Source of the DNA: Candidatus Bathyarchaeota archaeon
Lineage (GTDB): Archaea > Thermoproteota > Bathyarchaeia > Bathyarchaeales > Bathycorpusculaceae
NCBI GenBank assembly: GCA_937873375.1
Contig: CALMWK010000061.1
Coordinates: forward strand, 1-54,945
Length of the DNA stretch: 54,945 bases
Direction: 5' to 3'
The notes beneath the pieces are model-generated. The model searched no databases and was not told where the DNA came from. It saw only the letters and a list, made by a program, of their open reading frames with translations. A program made the translations under genes and the position numbers. How positions within the stretch are numbered: position 1 is the stretch's first letter; each line of letters starts with the position of its first letter. Positions 7,083-15,316 of the stretch are shown in pieces.

Positions 7083-8414
7083 ATGCCAAAACAAAGCCGA
7101 GAAAAAAAATACGTCCCTGAACTTCCCGAAAAAGAAAGTGAAGAACTCCGAAACGCAGCCAAAACCATGTCAGTGAAAGTTATGGCTGACAACATCGAAA
7201 GAATGAAAAAGACAAACCCCACCCGACCCGAAGCCATGCAGTACTACGATGAAGTCGCCAACTTTTTTGGGCAACGCGAAAAAGAGATTCTGGAAGAGAA
7301 AGCCAAAGGCAAAAAAGTCATCGGTTACTTCTGCATGTTCGCCCCAATTGAACTTATTCTAGCGGCAGACGCCATCCCTGTCCGTGTTAACTCAGGCTGG
7401 TACGACACTTCAAAACTCGGTGACCGCGTCGTACCCGTGGAAGTCTGCCCAGTCATACGTTCCACAATCGGAGCCAAAATGGTCAACTTATCACCATATA
7501 TGGAACTAAGCGACGCCATCATAAGCACATTAACCTGCGATGGGATGACTAAACTTAGTGAAGTCATGAGCGACTACACACCCATCATAACCATGTCGCC
7601 GCCACGCGTCAAAGACTCAGCCCAGTCGTTGCACTTGTGGAAAGAAGAAATCAAATCAGTCAAAACACAAATTGAAGAAATAACAGGCAACAAGATAACC
7701 AGCAAAAAACTACGAGAAGCCATAGAGACCATGCAGAGAGCAACTAAAGCCTTCCGTAGACTACAGGACTTGAGGAAAGGCAACCCCGTCATCATGGGCA
7801 GAGATGCCATGCTTGTTAACCAAACCAGTACATGGGATAACATAAAACGATGGACAGAAAAAACCGAAGCCCTCTGCGACGAACTTGAAAAGCTTGTACA
7901 GCAGAAGACTTGGGCTTGCCCACCAGACACGCCCCGAGTGCTGGTTACGGGAACGCCGATGTTCTGGCCTGACAACTGGAAACTACCCACGCTCATTGAG
8001 GAAGCCATGCCTCAGGGAGTGCTTGTTGCTGATGAGCTTTGTTCAAGCGACAGGCTCCTCTACGACCCTGTGGGAATTGACGAGTGGACCATGGATGACA
8101 TGCTTAACGCCATTTCCGAAAGGTACCTGATGGCTTCCACATGTCCATGTTTTACTTCGAAAGATGGAAATGAAGACAGAATCAACTGGCTAATTAACAA
8201 AATCAAAGAGTTCAACGTAAACGGAGTCATATACTACGTGGTTCGAGGCTGCATGCTATACGCCATGGAGTACTCACGCGTCAAAAAAGCCTTAGACAAA
8301 ATGAACATACCCGTCTACTACTTAGACACCGAATACACGCGAGAAGATGTCGGACAGATGAAAACACGAGTGGAAGCGTTCTTGGAAATGCTAACCGCCA
8401 GAGTGGACTTCTAG
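7083..8414 (+). CDS. HgdB/BcrB-type Fe-S reductase subunit (benzoyl-CoA reductase / 2-hydroxyacyl-CoA dehydratase / double-cubane family)
   Basis: 443 residues from ATG 7083 (the track GTG 7071 adds four). After a charged N-terminus come YFCMFAPIE (C84), VCPVI (C122), TLTCDGM (C152), then a second Rossmann-like half with ELCSS (C320), STCPCF (C354, C356) and RGCMLY (C390). These are the cysteine positions of the BcrB/HgdB superfamily, whose members do ATP-driven low-potential reductions on CoA thioesters, or in double-cubane proteins on small molecules. It heads an operon with two activator ATPases and a ferredoxin. Only one such subunit is encoded, so it may be a homodimer or pair with a distant gene. 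The substrate cannot be assigned. Confidence 0.85.
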   Translation: MPKQSREKKYVPELPEKESEELRNAAKTMSVKVMADNIERMKKTNPTRPEAMQYYDEVANFFGQREKEILEEKAKGKKVIGYFCMFAPIELILAADAIPVRVNSGWYDTSKLGDRVVPVEVCPVIRSTIGAKMVNLSPYMELSDAIISTLTCDGMTKLSEVMSDYTPIITMSPPRVKDSAQSLHLWKEEIKSVKTQIEEITGNKITSKKLREAIETMQRATKAFRRLQDLRKGNPVIMGRDAMLVNQTSTWDNIKRWTEKTEALCDELEKLVQQKTWACPPDTPRVLVTGTPMFWPDNWKLPTLIEEAMPQGVLVADELCSSDRLLYDPVGIDEWTMDDMLNAISERYLMASTCPCFTSKDGNEDRINWLINKIKEFNVNGVIYYVVRGCMLYAMEYSRVKKALDKMNIPVYYLDTEYTREDVGQMKTRVEAFLEMLTARVDF

Positions 8415-8416
8415 AG

Positions 8417-9211
8417 GTGACTGATGTGATAACTGCCGGAGTAGACATGGGCATCCAAACCATCAAGGTAGTCATCCTCAAAGACGGGCAAGTTGTCGCA
8501 AGAAGCAAAGCCGCCTCAGGTTTCGAACCGACTAAAGCGGCAGAGCAAGCCTTCGAAGAAGCACTGAAAACTGCCAAGATTGCAAAAGCTGATGTAGCGC
8601 AAGTGTTGGCAACGGGTTCAGGCATGGACATGGCACCTTTCGCTAATGGCACAACCAGCATGATGGGCACAGACGCAAAAGCAGGAGTTCACCTTTTCCC
8701 CACAGCTAGAACGATAATTGATGTGGGCGCAGAAGAAGCACGCGCCGTAAAATGCGACGAGCGGGGCATCATGATGGACTTCGTGGTTAACGAGCGGTGC
8801 GCTGCGGGTGCAGGCACATTCATCGAAGCCATGGCGCGAGCCCTAGAAGTGAAAATGGAAGACATGGGACCACTCTCGCTTAAGGCAGAACGTGCAAGTC
8901 CCATAAACGCCAGCTGCGTCATATTCGGCGAGTCAGACGTTGTAACGCTTATTCACCGTCAAGAATCCAAACCCGAGATTGCCCGAGCAGTCTTCGATGC
9001 CATGGCGGACAGGGTCTCTGCGATGGTACACAGGCTTGGAGTAAACCCCGAAGTTGTGCTGGTTGGTGGCGTCGCCAAAGATGTAGGCTTTGTGGCGTCG
9101 TTGAAGCGGAAACTTGGAATTAACATCTTGATACCTGAAAACCCCGAGTATGCAGGTGCACTGGGCGCTGCACTTATAGCAGCAAATCGAGCCAAGGGGG
9201 CACAAAAATGA
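8417..9211 (+). CDS. BadF/BadG/BcrA/BcrD-type activator ATPase (first)
   Basis: 264 residues from GTG 8417, two bases after the preceding stop; gaggtgac overlaps the start region. The ASKHA ATPase fold is indicated by GVDMGIQTIK (phosphate 1), IDVGAEEARAV (phosphate 2) and LVGGVAKDVG (adenosine). ERCAAGAGTF and INASCVIFGE supply the two cysteines that in this family bind a [4Fe-4S] cluster at the dimer interface. It hydrolyses ATP to lower the potential of an electron passed to the reductase subunit. It most resembles the shorter BcrD-like partner. The last four bases overlap the next gene (ATGA), implying coupled translation and a heterodimer. Confidence 0.88.
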   Translation: MTDVITAGVDMGIQTIKVVILKDGQVVARSKAASGFEPTKAAEQAFEEALKTAKIAKADVAQVLATGSGMDMAPFANGTTSMMGTDAKAGVHLFPTARTIIDVGAEEARAVKCDERGIMMDFVVNERCAAGAGTFIEAMARALEVKMEDMGPLSLKAERASPINASCVIFGESDVVTLIHRQESKPEIARAVFDAMADRVSAMVHRLGVNPEVVLVGGVAKDVGFVASLKRKLGINILIPENPEYAGALGAALIAANRAKGAQK

Positions 9212-10113
9212 AAGAAACACTCAAAGACGCAAAAGAGTACTGGCGATGGCAAGAGTACCACAGAGTCCTGCCTGATAAAAGTTGGAAAAGTAAAGACACC
9301 ATCACCGCTGGCGTGGATGTCGGTTCAGTTGGCTCCAAAGCGGCAATCATGGTTGATGGCGAAATGTACGCTTGGGCAATTACCCGTACAGGTTCAAACA
9401 GCCCTGACAGCGCCAAAAAAGTCATGGCGATGGTTTTAGATGGCACAGGACTTCAACAAAGTGACATCAAATACACCGTTGGGACAGGCTACGGTAGAGT
9501 AAACGTTCCCATGGCAAATAAGGCGATAACGGAAATTGCCTGCCACGCCAAAGGCGCAAACTACATCTGGGGACCCAAAGTCAGAACCATCCTAGACGTG
9601 GGCGGACAAGACATCAAAGCCATACACTGCGACGAAACAGGCAGAGTCACCTCGTTTTTGATGAACGACAAATGCGCCGCAGGCACAGGCAGAGGCATGG
9701 AAGTGTTCGCTGACCTCTTACAAATTCCCATTGAAGATATAGGCAAAGTATCATTGAGCATCGACGAGGAACCACCACCAGTAAGCTGCACCTGTGTGGC
9801 TTTTGCGAAAACTGAAGCCATCGGCTTGCTTCGGAAAGGCTGGACTAAAGAGAAAGTCTTAGCCGCATACACCCGTGCAATGGCTATACGCATGGCGAAT
9901 CTCATCAACCGTGTGGGTCTGGAAAAAGAATTTGTCGTCACAGGTGGTCAATCCAAGAACATGGGTATAGTTTCAAGAGTTGAAAACATACTTGGGGTGA
10001 AGACGCTTCCGTCGCCGAACTGGCGAGATGGCGGGTTGGATCCGATGGTGGCGGGCGCAACAGGTGCGGCGCTTTTTGCTAATGCGTTGTACCAGAAGTC
10101 TCAGGGTACTTGA
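9208..10113 (+). CDS. BadF/BadG/BcrA/BcrD-type activator ATPase (second)
   Basis: 301 residues. An N-terminal extension of about 30 residues precedes the ATPase motifs GVDVGSVGSK and LDVGGQDIKA; VTGGQSKNMG is the adenosine motif. Cluster cysteines are in NDKCAAGTGR and VSCTCVAFAK (CTC, one extra Cys). It starts within the stop of the preceding ATPase gene (ATGA). Two non-identical ATPases side by side are the arrangement of class I benzoyl-CoA reductases (BcrA/BcrD, BzdP/BzdQ); 2-hydroxyacyl-CoA dehydratases and double-cubane proteins usually have one homodimeric activator. A ferredoxin gene follows. Confidence 0.88.
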   Translation: MKETLKDAKEYWRWQEYHRVLPDKSWKSKDTITAGVDVGSVGSKAAIMVDGEMYAWAITRTGSNSPDSAKKVMAMVLDGTGLQQSDIKYTVGTGYGRVNVPMANKAITEIACHAKGANYIWGPKVRTILDVGGQDIKAIHCDETGRVTSFLMNDKCAAGTGRGMEVFADLLQIPIEDIGKVSLSIDEEPPPVSCTCVAFAKTEAIGLLRKGWTKEKVLAAYTRAMAIRMANLINRVGLEKEFVVTGGQSKNMGIVSRVENILGVKTLPSPNWRDGGLDPMVAGATGAALFANALYQKSQGT

Positions 10114-10124
10114 GGTGCTGAAAA

Positions 10125-10412
10125 GTGATTACGCACTACGGCTACATTGACGGTTCAGGAGAATTCTACATAATCATTGACTCGGATAAGTGCAACAGCT
10201 GTGGCGAGTGCGTAAAACAGTGCCCCCAAAACGCGTTGGAAATGGTGACTGAGTTCATAGATTTGGAAGACAAGACGGTGGTGGCTGTGACTGAGCAGCA
10301 TCGGAAAAAAATCAAGTACACCTGTTCTCAATGTAAACCTGAAGAGAACAAAACGCCATGCATACTAGCTTGCAAGCAAAGCGCTATCCAATGCGTCTGG
10401 AAGCCCCAATGA
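10125..10412 (+). CDS. 2[4Fe-4S]-type ferredoxin, electron donor of the reductase operon
   Basis: 95 residues from GTG 10125, eleven bases after the ATPase stop with gaggtgctg as ribosome site. CNSCGECVKQCP is a classic cluster ligand set. The second set, CSQC then PCILACKQ, has a longer gap between the second and third Cys, as in the ferredoxins encoded with class I benzoyl-CoA reductases. It probably feeds electrons to the ATPase pair. It ends the operon; a T6 run near 10440 within the convergent gene may terminate it. Confidence 0.88.
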   Translation: MITHYGYIDGSGEFYIIIDSDKCNSCGECVKQCPQNALEMVTEFIDLEDKTVVAVTEQHRKKIKYTCSQCKPEENKTPCILACKQSAIQCVWKPQ

Positions 10413-10427
10413 AAAATTTCTCAAGGA

Positions 10428-11090
10428 TTATTTGGTCCATTTTTTAAGAAAAAGCTCAGCTTTCGCATTTAAATTACGTCTTGAACTGCCCAGCTGTCGT
10501 TTCACGAACAAGAGCGCCTTCGCTTTTGCCTCAGCGCCCATTTTGTCAAAAAACACGTTAAAGCATTCTATGACTTGTTCAGCAATAACTCGTTTGCACT
10601 CCTCAGTCAGGTGAGGTGTAGTGGAAATTTCTTCAACTCTGAGAAGCTGGTCAGTTATCCGTGGAATAAGGTAGGGCTTTGCAAGCGCAATCTTGCCCGA
10701 GTTGCCCACGACGTTAGCCACTGTGACCATGTAGGGGTTATCCAATAAACTGTAGTACTTGTCGAATATGGCGTCAAACTTTTTGTCCGCGTCAACCGCG
10801 CAAAGGTTAGCAATTACTGCCATGGCGTTCCAGACGAGAATTCGGTAGTCGCTGTCCAAGAGACCTACGAAAGAATCCATATGAGGATAAAGTTTCTGTG
10901 GGTACTTTGCGCTTAAATCCATCAGTACTCTGGCGCAGCCGTATCTCACATTTGCTTTTGAGGAAGAAACTCCACTGAGCACTTGCGGAATCAACTGGAA
11001 GTTCTGCTCAGTCATCTGGCGGAGTTGTTCTTTGGTGACTGTTTTCTCTGCAAGTTTGTGCAGCAACTCGGATTTCACGGAAAACTCCAC
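10428..11090 (-). CDS. HEAT-repeat protein
   Basis: 220 residues from GTG 11090. The sequence is almost all helical, with repeating units such as NVRYGCARVLMDLS, DYRILVWNAMAVIANL and PYMVTVANVVGN, typical of HEAT/armadillo repeats (about five). No signal peptide or membrane segment is present. It converges on the ferredoxin gene and stands alone on its strand. HEAT scaffolds mediate protein-protein contacts; no specific role can be read from the sequence. Confidence 0.8.
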   Translation of the reverse strand: MEFSVKSELLHKLAEKTVTKEQLRQMTEQNFQLIPQVLSGVSSSKANVRYGCARVLMDLSAKYPQKLYPHMDSFVGLLDSDYRILVWNAMAVIANLCAVDADKKFDAIFDKYYSLLDNPYMVTVANVVGNSGKIALAKPYLIPRITDQLLRVEEISTTPHLTEECKRVIAEQVIECFNVFFDKMGAEAKAKALLFVKRQLGSSRRNLNAKAELFLKKWTK

Positions 11091-11299
11091 AAGCGCACCT
11101 TCTCGAGATTGCTACGGTACTCTTTAGTGTATAGTGAATAAAAGCTTTCACTCCCTAAACTGCAAACATTGACTCACAACAAGGGTCTACTTGAACAAAG
11201 TTCTGAGAAAAATAAAAAAAGAGCACAAAAGTGCTAAAGGGGGATGCAGGGATTTGCTCCCTACACCCTTAAGAGCTGATTTTTAGTGTTGGCAGTATG

Positions 11300-13576
11300 T
11301 CACTGGGGGAACACGTTTTGCGGTGGTGGAGGAATACCATAGACCAGTGGGTCGGGTGCTTGGTAGTTTATGGTCCAAATTTCTGACCAACCTGCGCCGC
11401 CGTGGTCAAAGTTGCCTGTGTCGCTGCTGTCTTCGACTGATAAACTACCGCTTCGTGATTGTTCAACCCAGAACTCTTGACCAGTGTTGGGGTTTTTGAA
11501 AGCCAAGTATTTCACGTGTAGACGCCAAGTTATCGGCTGTGTTTGGTCTGTGTTACTGTCGTGGTCTGCGTAGTAGTTAACTCTGATTTGATAGGTTCCG
11601 TACAGATTTGTGGAACCCGGTAAAGTCATGCCTTCGGTTGCGTAGTAGTGCTCAGGACCGAAACCATGTGTGTTGTCTATGTCGAGATAGGGACTGTTGC
11701 TGCCATAGCCCATGTTATTGTAGTATATGTGTCGTCCATCAGCGCCTGGTTCCAGAACGTGAAGGTCAACGTCGCTGTTGTCTTGCCCCCATGTTAGCGT
11801 TACAGTTAAAGAAGCTACGCTTGCGTTGCATCTGATGGTGTCTTTGAGGAAGCCAGCCCAGTTATCAAACGTGTTTGTGTCAGTTGCTAGAATAACTACG
11901 TCGTTGTCGCCTGTGTATAGTGGAACTTCTTGCGAGAAAGCACCGTTTTCAACTCTGGCAGTGTATTTTTGGTTGCTTACAAATATTAGAGTAGAGTTAA
12001 TGGCTTCTTGTCCTCCGGTGATTGTTCCTGAAATTGTCGCTTTGTTCTCGGGTGTATCGCGGATGCCGTCGCCGTCAGTGTCTACTGGAGTTGTTCCTGT
12101 GGGAGTAGTGTTTATGTCGGTGAGTTTCACAGTTGGGAACAGTGTATTGTCTGTGAATTTCTTTTCAGCGGACAGGTAGATTCCTGCGTAAGCACCGGGT
12201 GTAGCTGCAAGTTTAGATCCTGCATGATAGAAAATGTTGAACACTAAGCTGCTGGTTCTTGTGAGCCCTGACACGTAGGTTTCGTTAAATCCGTTAGTGT
12301 ATGTGAAAGGTATTTGTCGCATTCTGTCGTTAGTGCCTGAGCCTGGAAAGTTAGGGTCATAAATCTGGAACATGCCATTGGAGTAGCCATATGTGAGTAC
12401 TGCATGACCGCCATCTGCCCATGTCCCGTTGTTGTATCTTGTTTTTAGACCGATGAGTTGGGGTTCGTCTGTTACAAGCATTCCGTGTATCCAGCTTATT
12501 GCCACTTCTCTAGCGTTTGCAGATGCCCAGTTACGTTCTTGTTGGGTTAGTGAACCCCAAATGCCTGAAGTTCCCATTTGAGCTCTTGTTGCAAGTTGTA
12601 TCGCGGTTGCGTCGTCACGCCATTCGCTGGGGGTGCCTTCGATGTATTTATCATGGAGTCCAGTGCCTGTTCCGCCTTTAATGTAGGAGAAGTACCATTT
12701 CGCAAAGCTGACCATACCGTTGCAGTTGCCGCCAGATTCAAGATATGAGCCGTAGTTGGGTATGAACCAACCGTCGGTTGCGGGTCGAAAGCCTGTATCC
12801 ACACTATAGTTTAAGCCTAGGAGTTCCGAGAAGTTCATGTCCACGCTGATTGCCACGAAGTCTGAAAATGATCCAGTGAGGAAAGTTACGGTGTGTGCAG
12901 CTTTGTCCTCTTTGAAGAAGCCTGTTGAGTCAAGTTTGCCTGTCTGCGGGTCGTACCAGTAGAATCGTACAGGTGCGTTGTCATCATTTGTCGCTGTTTG
13001 ATCGTAGGGAAGAGTAACTTCAACAGGTTCGCTGAACATCTTGTATTGGTTCCATGTTGCTGAGCCAGTAGTTTTTATGTTAATTAGCTTGCTTGCTACG
13101 GCAGCGTTTTGGGGCAGTCCATTTACGCTTGAGATTGTGGAGTAGCTAACATCAAATTGTATGGGTTCGGTGGTGGCGGTTCCTGGGACGTCAATTTTCA
13201 TCTTGTACAGGGGGCTGGAGCTGTCAGTTACTTCCACTGTTCCGCCTGAGGAAGTGATTTGTTTAGAAACAACGGAAACGGGGTTGCCTGTGACGAAGTT
13301 AACATTGTTTTGGGCGGGATTCGGGGTAGATGTTGGACCTGTGGTTGGTGTGGAAGTGTGATAGGGCGTGGCTGTGGGTGAAACCGATGGGTTATTACCA
13401 AACAGTGAGTTTAAGGAGCCTGAGAAATAAAGCAAAGTGGGAATGAGCAAAATAGCGATGAGGACTACGGCGATTACGATGGTTTTGCTGTGACCTTTTT
13501 TCGGAGCATACGAAGGTGGTGGAGGTGGTGGAACTTGAAGGGTAAATCTTGGTTTATTCAATTTTGTATACCTCAT
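11300..13576 (-). CDS. large surface protein with papain-like (C39/transglutaminase-type) domain and DUF2135-like domain
   Basis: 758 residues. A cytosolic Pro-rich N-terminus (about 1-30) is followed by one membrane helix (32-52), a Ser/Thr/Pro stalk (62-90), a beta domain (100-245), a cysteine-protease-like domain and C-terminal beta domains. ESGGNCNGM (C285), DGGHAVLTYG (H391) and IYDPN (D407) form a plausible Cys-His-Asp triad. The DTDGDGIRD loop (about 500) is a thrombospondin type-3-like calcium motif, and DNSDVDLHVLEPG resembles the DUF2135/YfaP fold. TATA catataaag sits only about 10 bases before ATG 13576, so TTG 13561 (codon 6) could be the true leaderless start. It probably processes or cross-links surface proteins. 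Confidence 0.8.
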   Translation of the reverse strand: MRYTKLNKPRFTLQVPPPPPPSYAPKKGHSKTIVIAVVLIAILLIPTLLYFSGSLNSLFGNNPSVSPTATPYHTSTPTTGPTSTPNPAQNNVNFVTGNPVSVVSKQITSSGGTVEVTDSSSPLYKMKIDVPGTATTEPIQFDVSYSTISSVNGLPQNAAVASKLINIKTTGSATWNQYKMFSEPVEVTLPYDQTATNDDNAPVRFYWYDPQTGKLDSTGFFKEDKAAHTVTFLTGSFSDFVAISVDMNFSELLGLNYSVDTGFRPATDGWFIPNYGSYLESGGNCNGMVSFAKWYFSYIKGGTGTGLHDKYIEGTPSEWRDDATAIQLATRAQMGTSGIWGSLTQQERNWASANAREVAISWIHGMLVTDEPQLIGLKTRYNNGTWADGGHAVLTYGYSNGMFQIYDPNFPGSGTNDRMRQIPFTYTNGFNETYVSGLTRTSSLVFNIFYHAGSKLAATPGAYAGIYLSAEKKFTDNTLFPTVKLTDINTTPTGTTPVDTDGDGIRDTPENKATISGTITGGQEAINSTLIFVSNQKYTARVENGAFSQEVPLYTGDNDVVILATDTNTFDNWAGFLKDTIRCNASVASLTVTLTWGQDNSDVDLHVLEPGADGRHIYYNNMGYGSNSPYLDIDNTHGFGPEHYYATEGMTLPGSTNLYGTYQIRVNYYADHDSNTDQTQPITWRLHVKYLAFKNPNTGQEFWVEQSRSGSLSVEDSSDTGNFDHGGAGWSEIWTINYQAPDPLVYGIPPPPQNVFPQ

Positions 13577-13581
13577 TTTTA

Positions 13582-13615
13582 AACTTTATATGCTCGTTCA
13601 CTTGAATATGTGAAC
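13582..13615 (-). promoter_or_regulatory. TATA box and adjoining inverted repeat upstream of the papain-like surface gene
   Basis: On the minus strand, catataaag (about 13584-13592) is preceded directly by an inverted repeat, GTTCAC and GTGAAC with an 8-base spacer (13596-13615). The position next to the TATA/BRE suggests an operator. Confidence 0.5.
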
Positions 13616-13822
13616 ATGAAGCATTCCAACGGATGTATCAGCGCCGATTTTTAAGCCTTTCTAACATGCGCCTTCATAAGCCCCATTTAATTTCAAAACC
13701 AAAAACTATTTGCACAACTCAAATTCTCAGAAAAACAAACGCGAAACACTATTCTGGTCAACATCATCTTCTGCACTCTTAAATAGCAGACAAGCACCTG
13801 TTGTTGGAAGGCGATTTGCAAC

Positions 13823-14416
13823 GTGGAATATGTCTTTGCTTTCCAGTTTTGTCAAGCTATTGTAGCCATTACATTCGCCGTGTTTATTTTGGATTTTAAA
13901 AGAAAAGTCGGCATGGTTCCGCTGATAAGTGAGAAATGGACTTATGTTTTAAAGCTGCTTCTTCTGGTTCCCATGTTTGTTTACGCTTATTCACTCATCA
14001 CTTTGGATGGGGTGTTGCCAGTTGGTTTGTTTGGTTTTGGTTTGACTTTGCTGGGCACCTTTCTCGTGGTGAAAGCAAAGGTGGACCTCGCAAGGCACCA
14101 CACTTGGACAGGGTTCTGCATGGACGCTCCAAAACTGGTTGCCCACGGAATATATTCATACATACGACATCCGCTTTATGCTGGGGTGTACCTTTTTGTT
14201 TTCGGATTAATGTCGACGGTTGTACTACGCACAAGTTGGTTTTTGGCTGTGCCTGCCACCGTGGCTTTGGTGTATATTCTGTCTTTTCTGGCGGTTTCAG
14301 CCTCACGGGAAACCAAAATTCTTGAAAAGAAACTTGGGCAAGAATTCGCAGAGTATAAAGAACAGGTTCATTTTTGTCTACCCTTGCGAAAATATGTCAA
14401 ACAAGAAAAAACGTAA
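13823..14416 (+). CDS. isoprenylcysteine carboxyl methyltransferase-like membrane methyltransferase
   Basis: 197 residues from GTG 13823, with ggaaggcgat about 10 bases upstream and TATA cttaaatag about 40 bases upstream. Four to five membrane helices are visible. The C-terminal half carries YIRHPLYAGVYLFVFG and a final RETKILEKK..EY, the SAM-binding signature of the ICMT/PEMT membrane methyltransferase superfamily. These enzymes methylate protein C-termini, phospholipids or other lipophilic acceptors; the substrate here is unknown. It is a single gene with its own promoter, next to tRNA-Pro(GGG). Confidence 0.85.
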   Translation: MEYVFAFQFCQAIVAITFAVFILDFKRKVGMVPLISEKWTYVLKLLLLVPMFVYAYSLITLDGVLPVGLFGFGLTLLGTFLVVKAKVDLARHHTWTGFCMDAPKLVAHGIYSYIRHPLYAGVYLFVFGLMSTVVLRTSWFLAVPATVALVYILSFLAVSASRETKILEKKLGQEFAEYKEQVHFCLPLRKYVKQEKT

Positions 14417-14498
14417 GTAATAACTCGTTTTTAACTCTTAAGGCAGTTAATTGCTCAGAAGCAGATGGGTAAAATTGCGAGAAAATGAATTGTTGTGG

Positions 14499-14574
14499 TG
14501 AGGTCGCTGGGATTTGAACCCAAGATCGCATGCGCCCCAGGCATGTATCCTAGACCAAGCTAGACGACGACCCC
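14499..14574 (-). tRNA. tRNA-Pro(GGG)
   Basis: The minus strand folds completely: acceptor GGGGTCG/CGACCTC (one G-T pair), D stem GTCT/GGAT, anticodon stem CATGC/GCATG with loop CTGGGGC (anticodon GGG), T arm TTGGG-TTCAAAT-CCCAG, discriminator A. CCA is encoded at 14496-14498. No intron. It reads the CCC codon and complements tRNA-Pro(UGG) at 1944. Confidence 0.95.
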
Positions 14575-14606
14575 ACGAGGATAGATGTCAAACAACAACG
14601 CAAGAG

Positions 14607-14620
14607 CATATTATAAATAC
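14607..14620 (-). promoter_or_regulatory. TATA box of tRNA-Pro(GGG)
   Basis: Minus-strand gtatttataatatg centred about 40 bases upstream of the tRNA 5' end, the usual archaeal tRNA spacing. Confidence 0.6.
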
Positions 14621-14622
14621 TT

Positions 14623-14900
14623 TGATGAAAAGCCGAAGCGCAGGATTAGTAGAAAGCTCACTTTCATCAATTTCTTATCGCCTATACCAATTGGTAAACA
14701 TCTGAGAAACGAAAAGTAAGAGTGGCAACCCAAAAATTGGAAGTGCAGTATAGAAAAAAGCGTGTTTTTGTTGTTGTTACAGCACAATCACATTACTATA
14801 TTTAGCATTATTTTCATCCTTAGGCTAGGTGTAATTTTTGTCAAAAGCTCAACCTCATCCAGGTCATGAAAACCACCTCTGCAAGATGGTAGAGGATAAA
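14623..14900. other. AT-rich gap with one TATA candidate
   Basis: No supported gene. ctatattta at about 14795-14803 could be the promoter of the small zinc-finger gene that follows. Minus-strand ORFs here (14841-15076) look like shadows of that gene. Confidence 0.5.
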
Positions 14901-15011
14901 GTGCCGATAGAAAAAATAAAGCCTCTTGTGAAAAACGCAAAATACATCTGCAAAGGATGCATGCGTACAGCAGCCAAAGCAGAAAATCTCTGCTCCCCTG
15001 AACCCCTCTGA
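14901..15011 (+). CDS. 36-residue zinc-finger-like protein
   Basis: This is too short for the ORF track. GTG 14901 has GAGGAT five bases upstream; an in-frame ATG at 14886 would add five residues. The product reads VKNAKYICKGCMRTAA then AENLCSPEPL: a CxxC knuckle followed about 12 residues later by a lone Cys before a Pro-rich end. I know this pattern (YxCxxCGRxA...LCxP) from tiny conserved archaeal proteins, usually hypothetical, presumably zinc-binding. Codon phasing and the ribosome site support a real gene. No functional assignment. Confidence 0.6.
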   Translation: MPIEKIKPLVKNAKYICKGCMRTAAKAENLCSPEPL

Positions 15012-15316
15012 TACAACCAAGAAGAATGCGCCAATCGCCAAAATCGTTGATTACATATTAGTGGAGACTTAAGCATGACACTTCCTTCCTTTTTTCATTT
15101 CGCAGTCAAAATTTTTGAACATTGTTATCTGCGGGTTGGTATAGTTCCCCATTTTTTGTTTGAAATACGTGATTAAAACTTAAATGTTCTAGATAAGGCG
15201 TTTTTGGGTACTTTGTGAATTGGCGTAATATTGTTGATTCATAACTGTTTTTAACTCCGAGTTGGAACTTTTATGTTGGCTTATTAGTTTGAGCGTTATT
15301 GTGTAAACTGGGGGCT

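Noticed and set aside
7083-10412. Naming the operon benzoyl-CoA reductase (bcrABCD)
   Set aside because: Only one catalytic subunit is present and no benzoyl-CoA pathway gene is nearby, so the substrate name is not supported.
14514-14705. ORF starting MNPRSHAPQACILDQARRR
   Set aside because: It begins inside the antisense of tRNA-Pro(GGG) and runs into an AT-rich gap; artefact.
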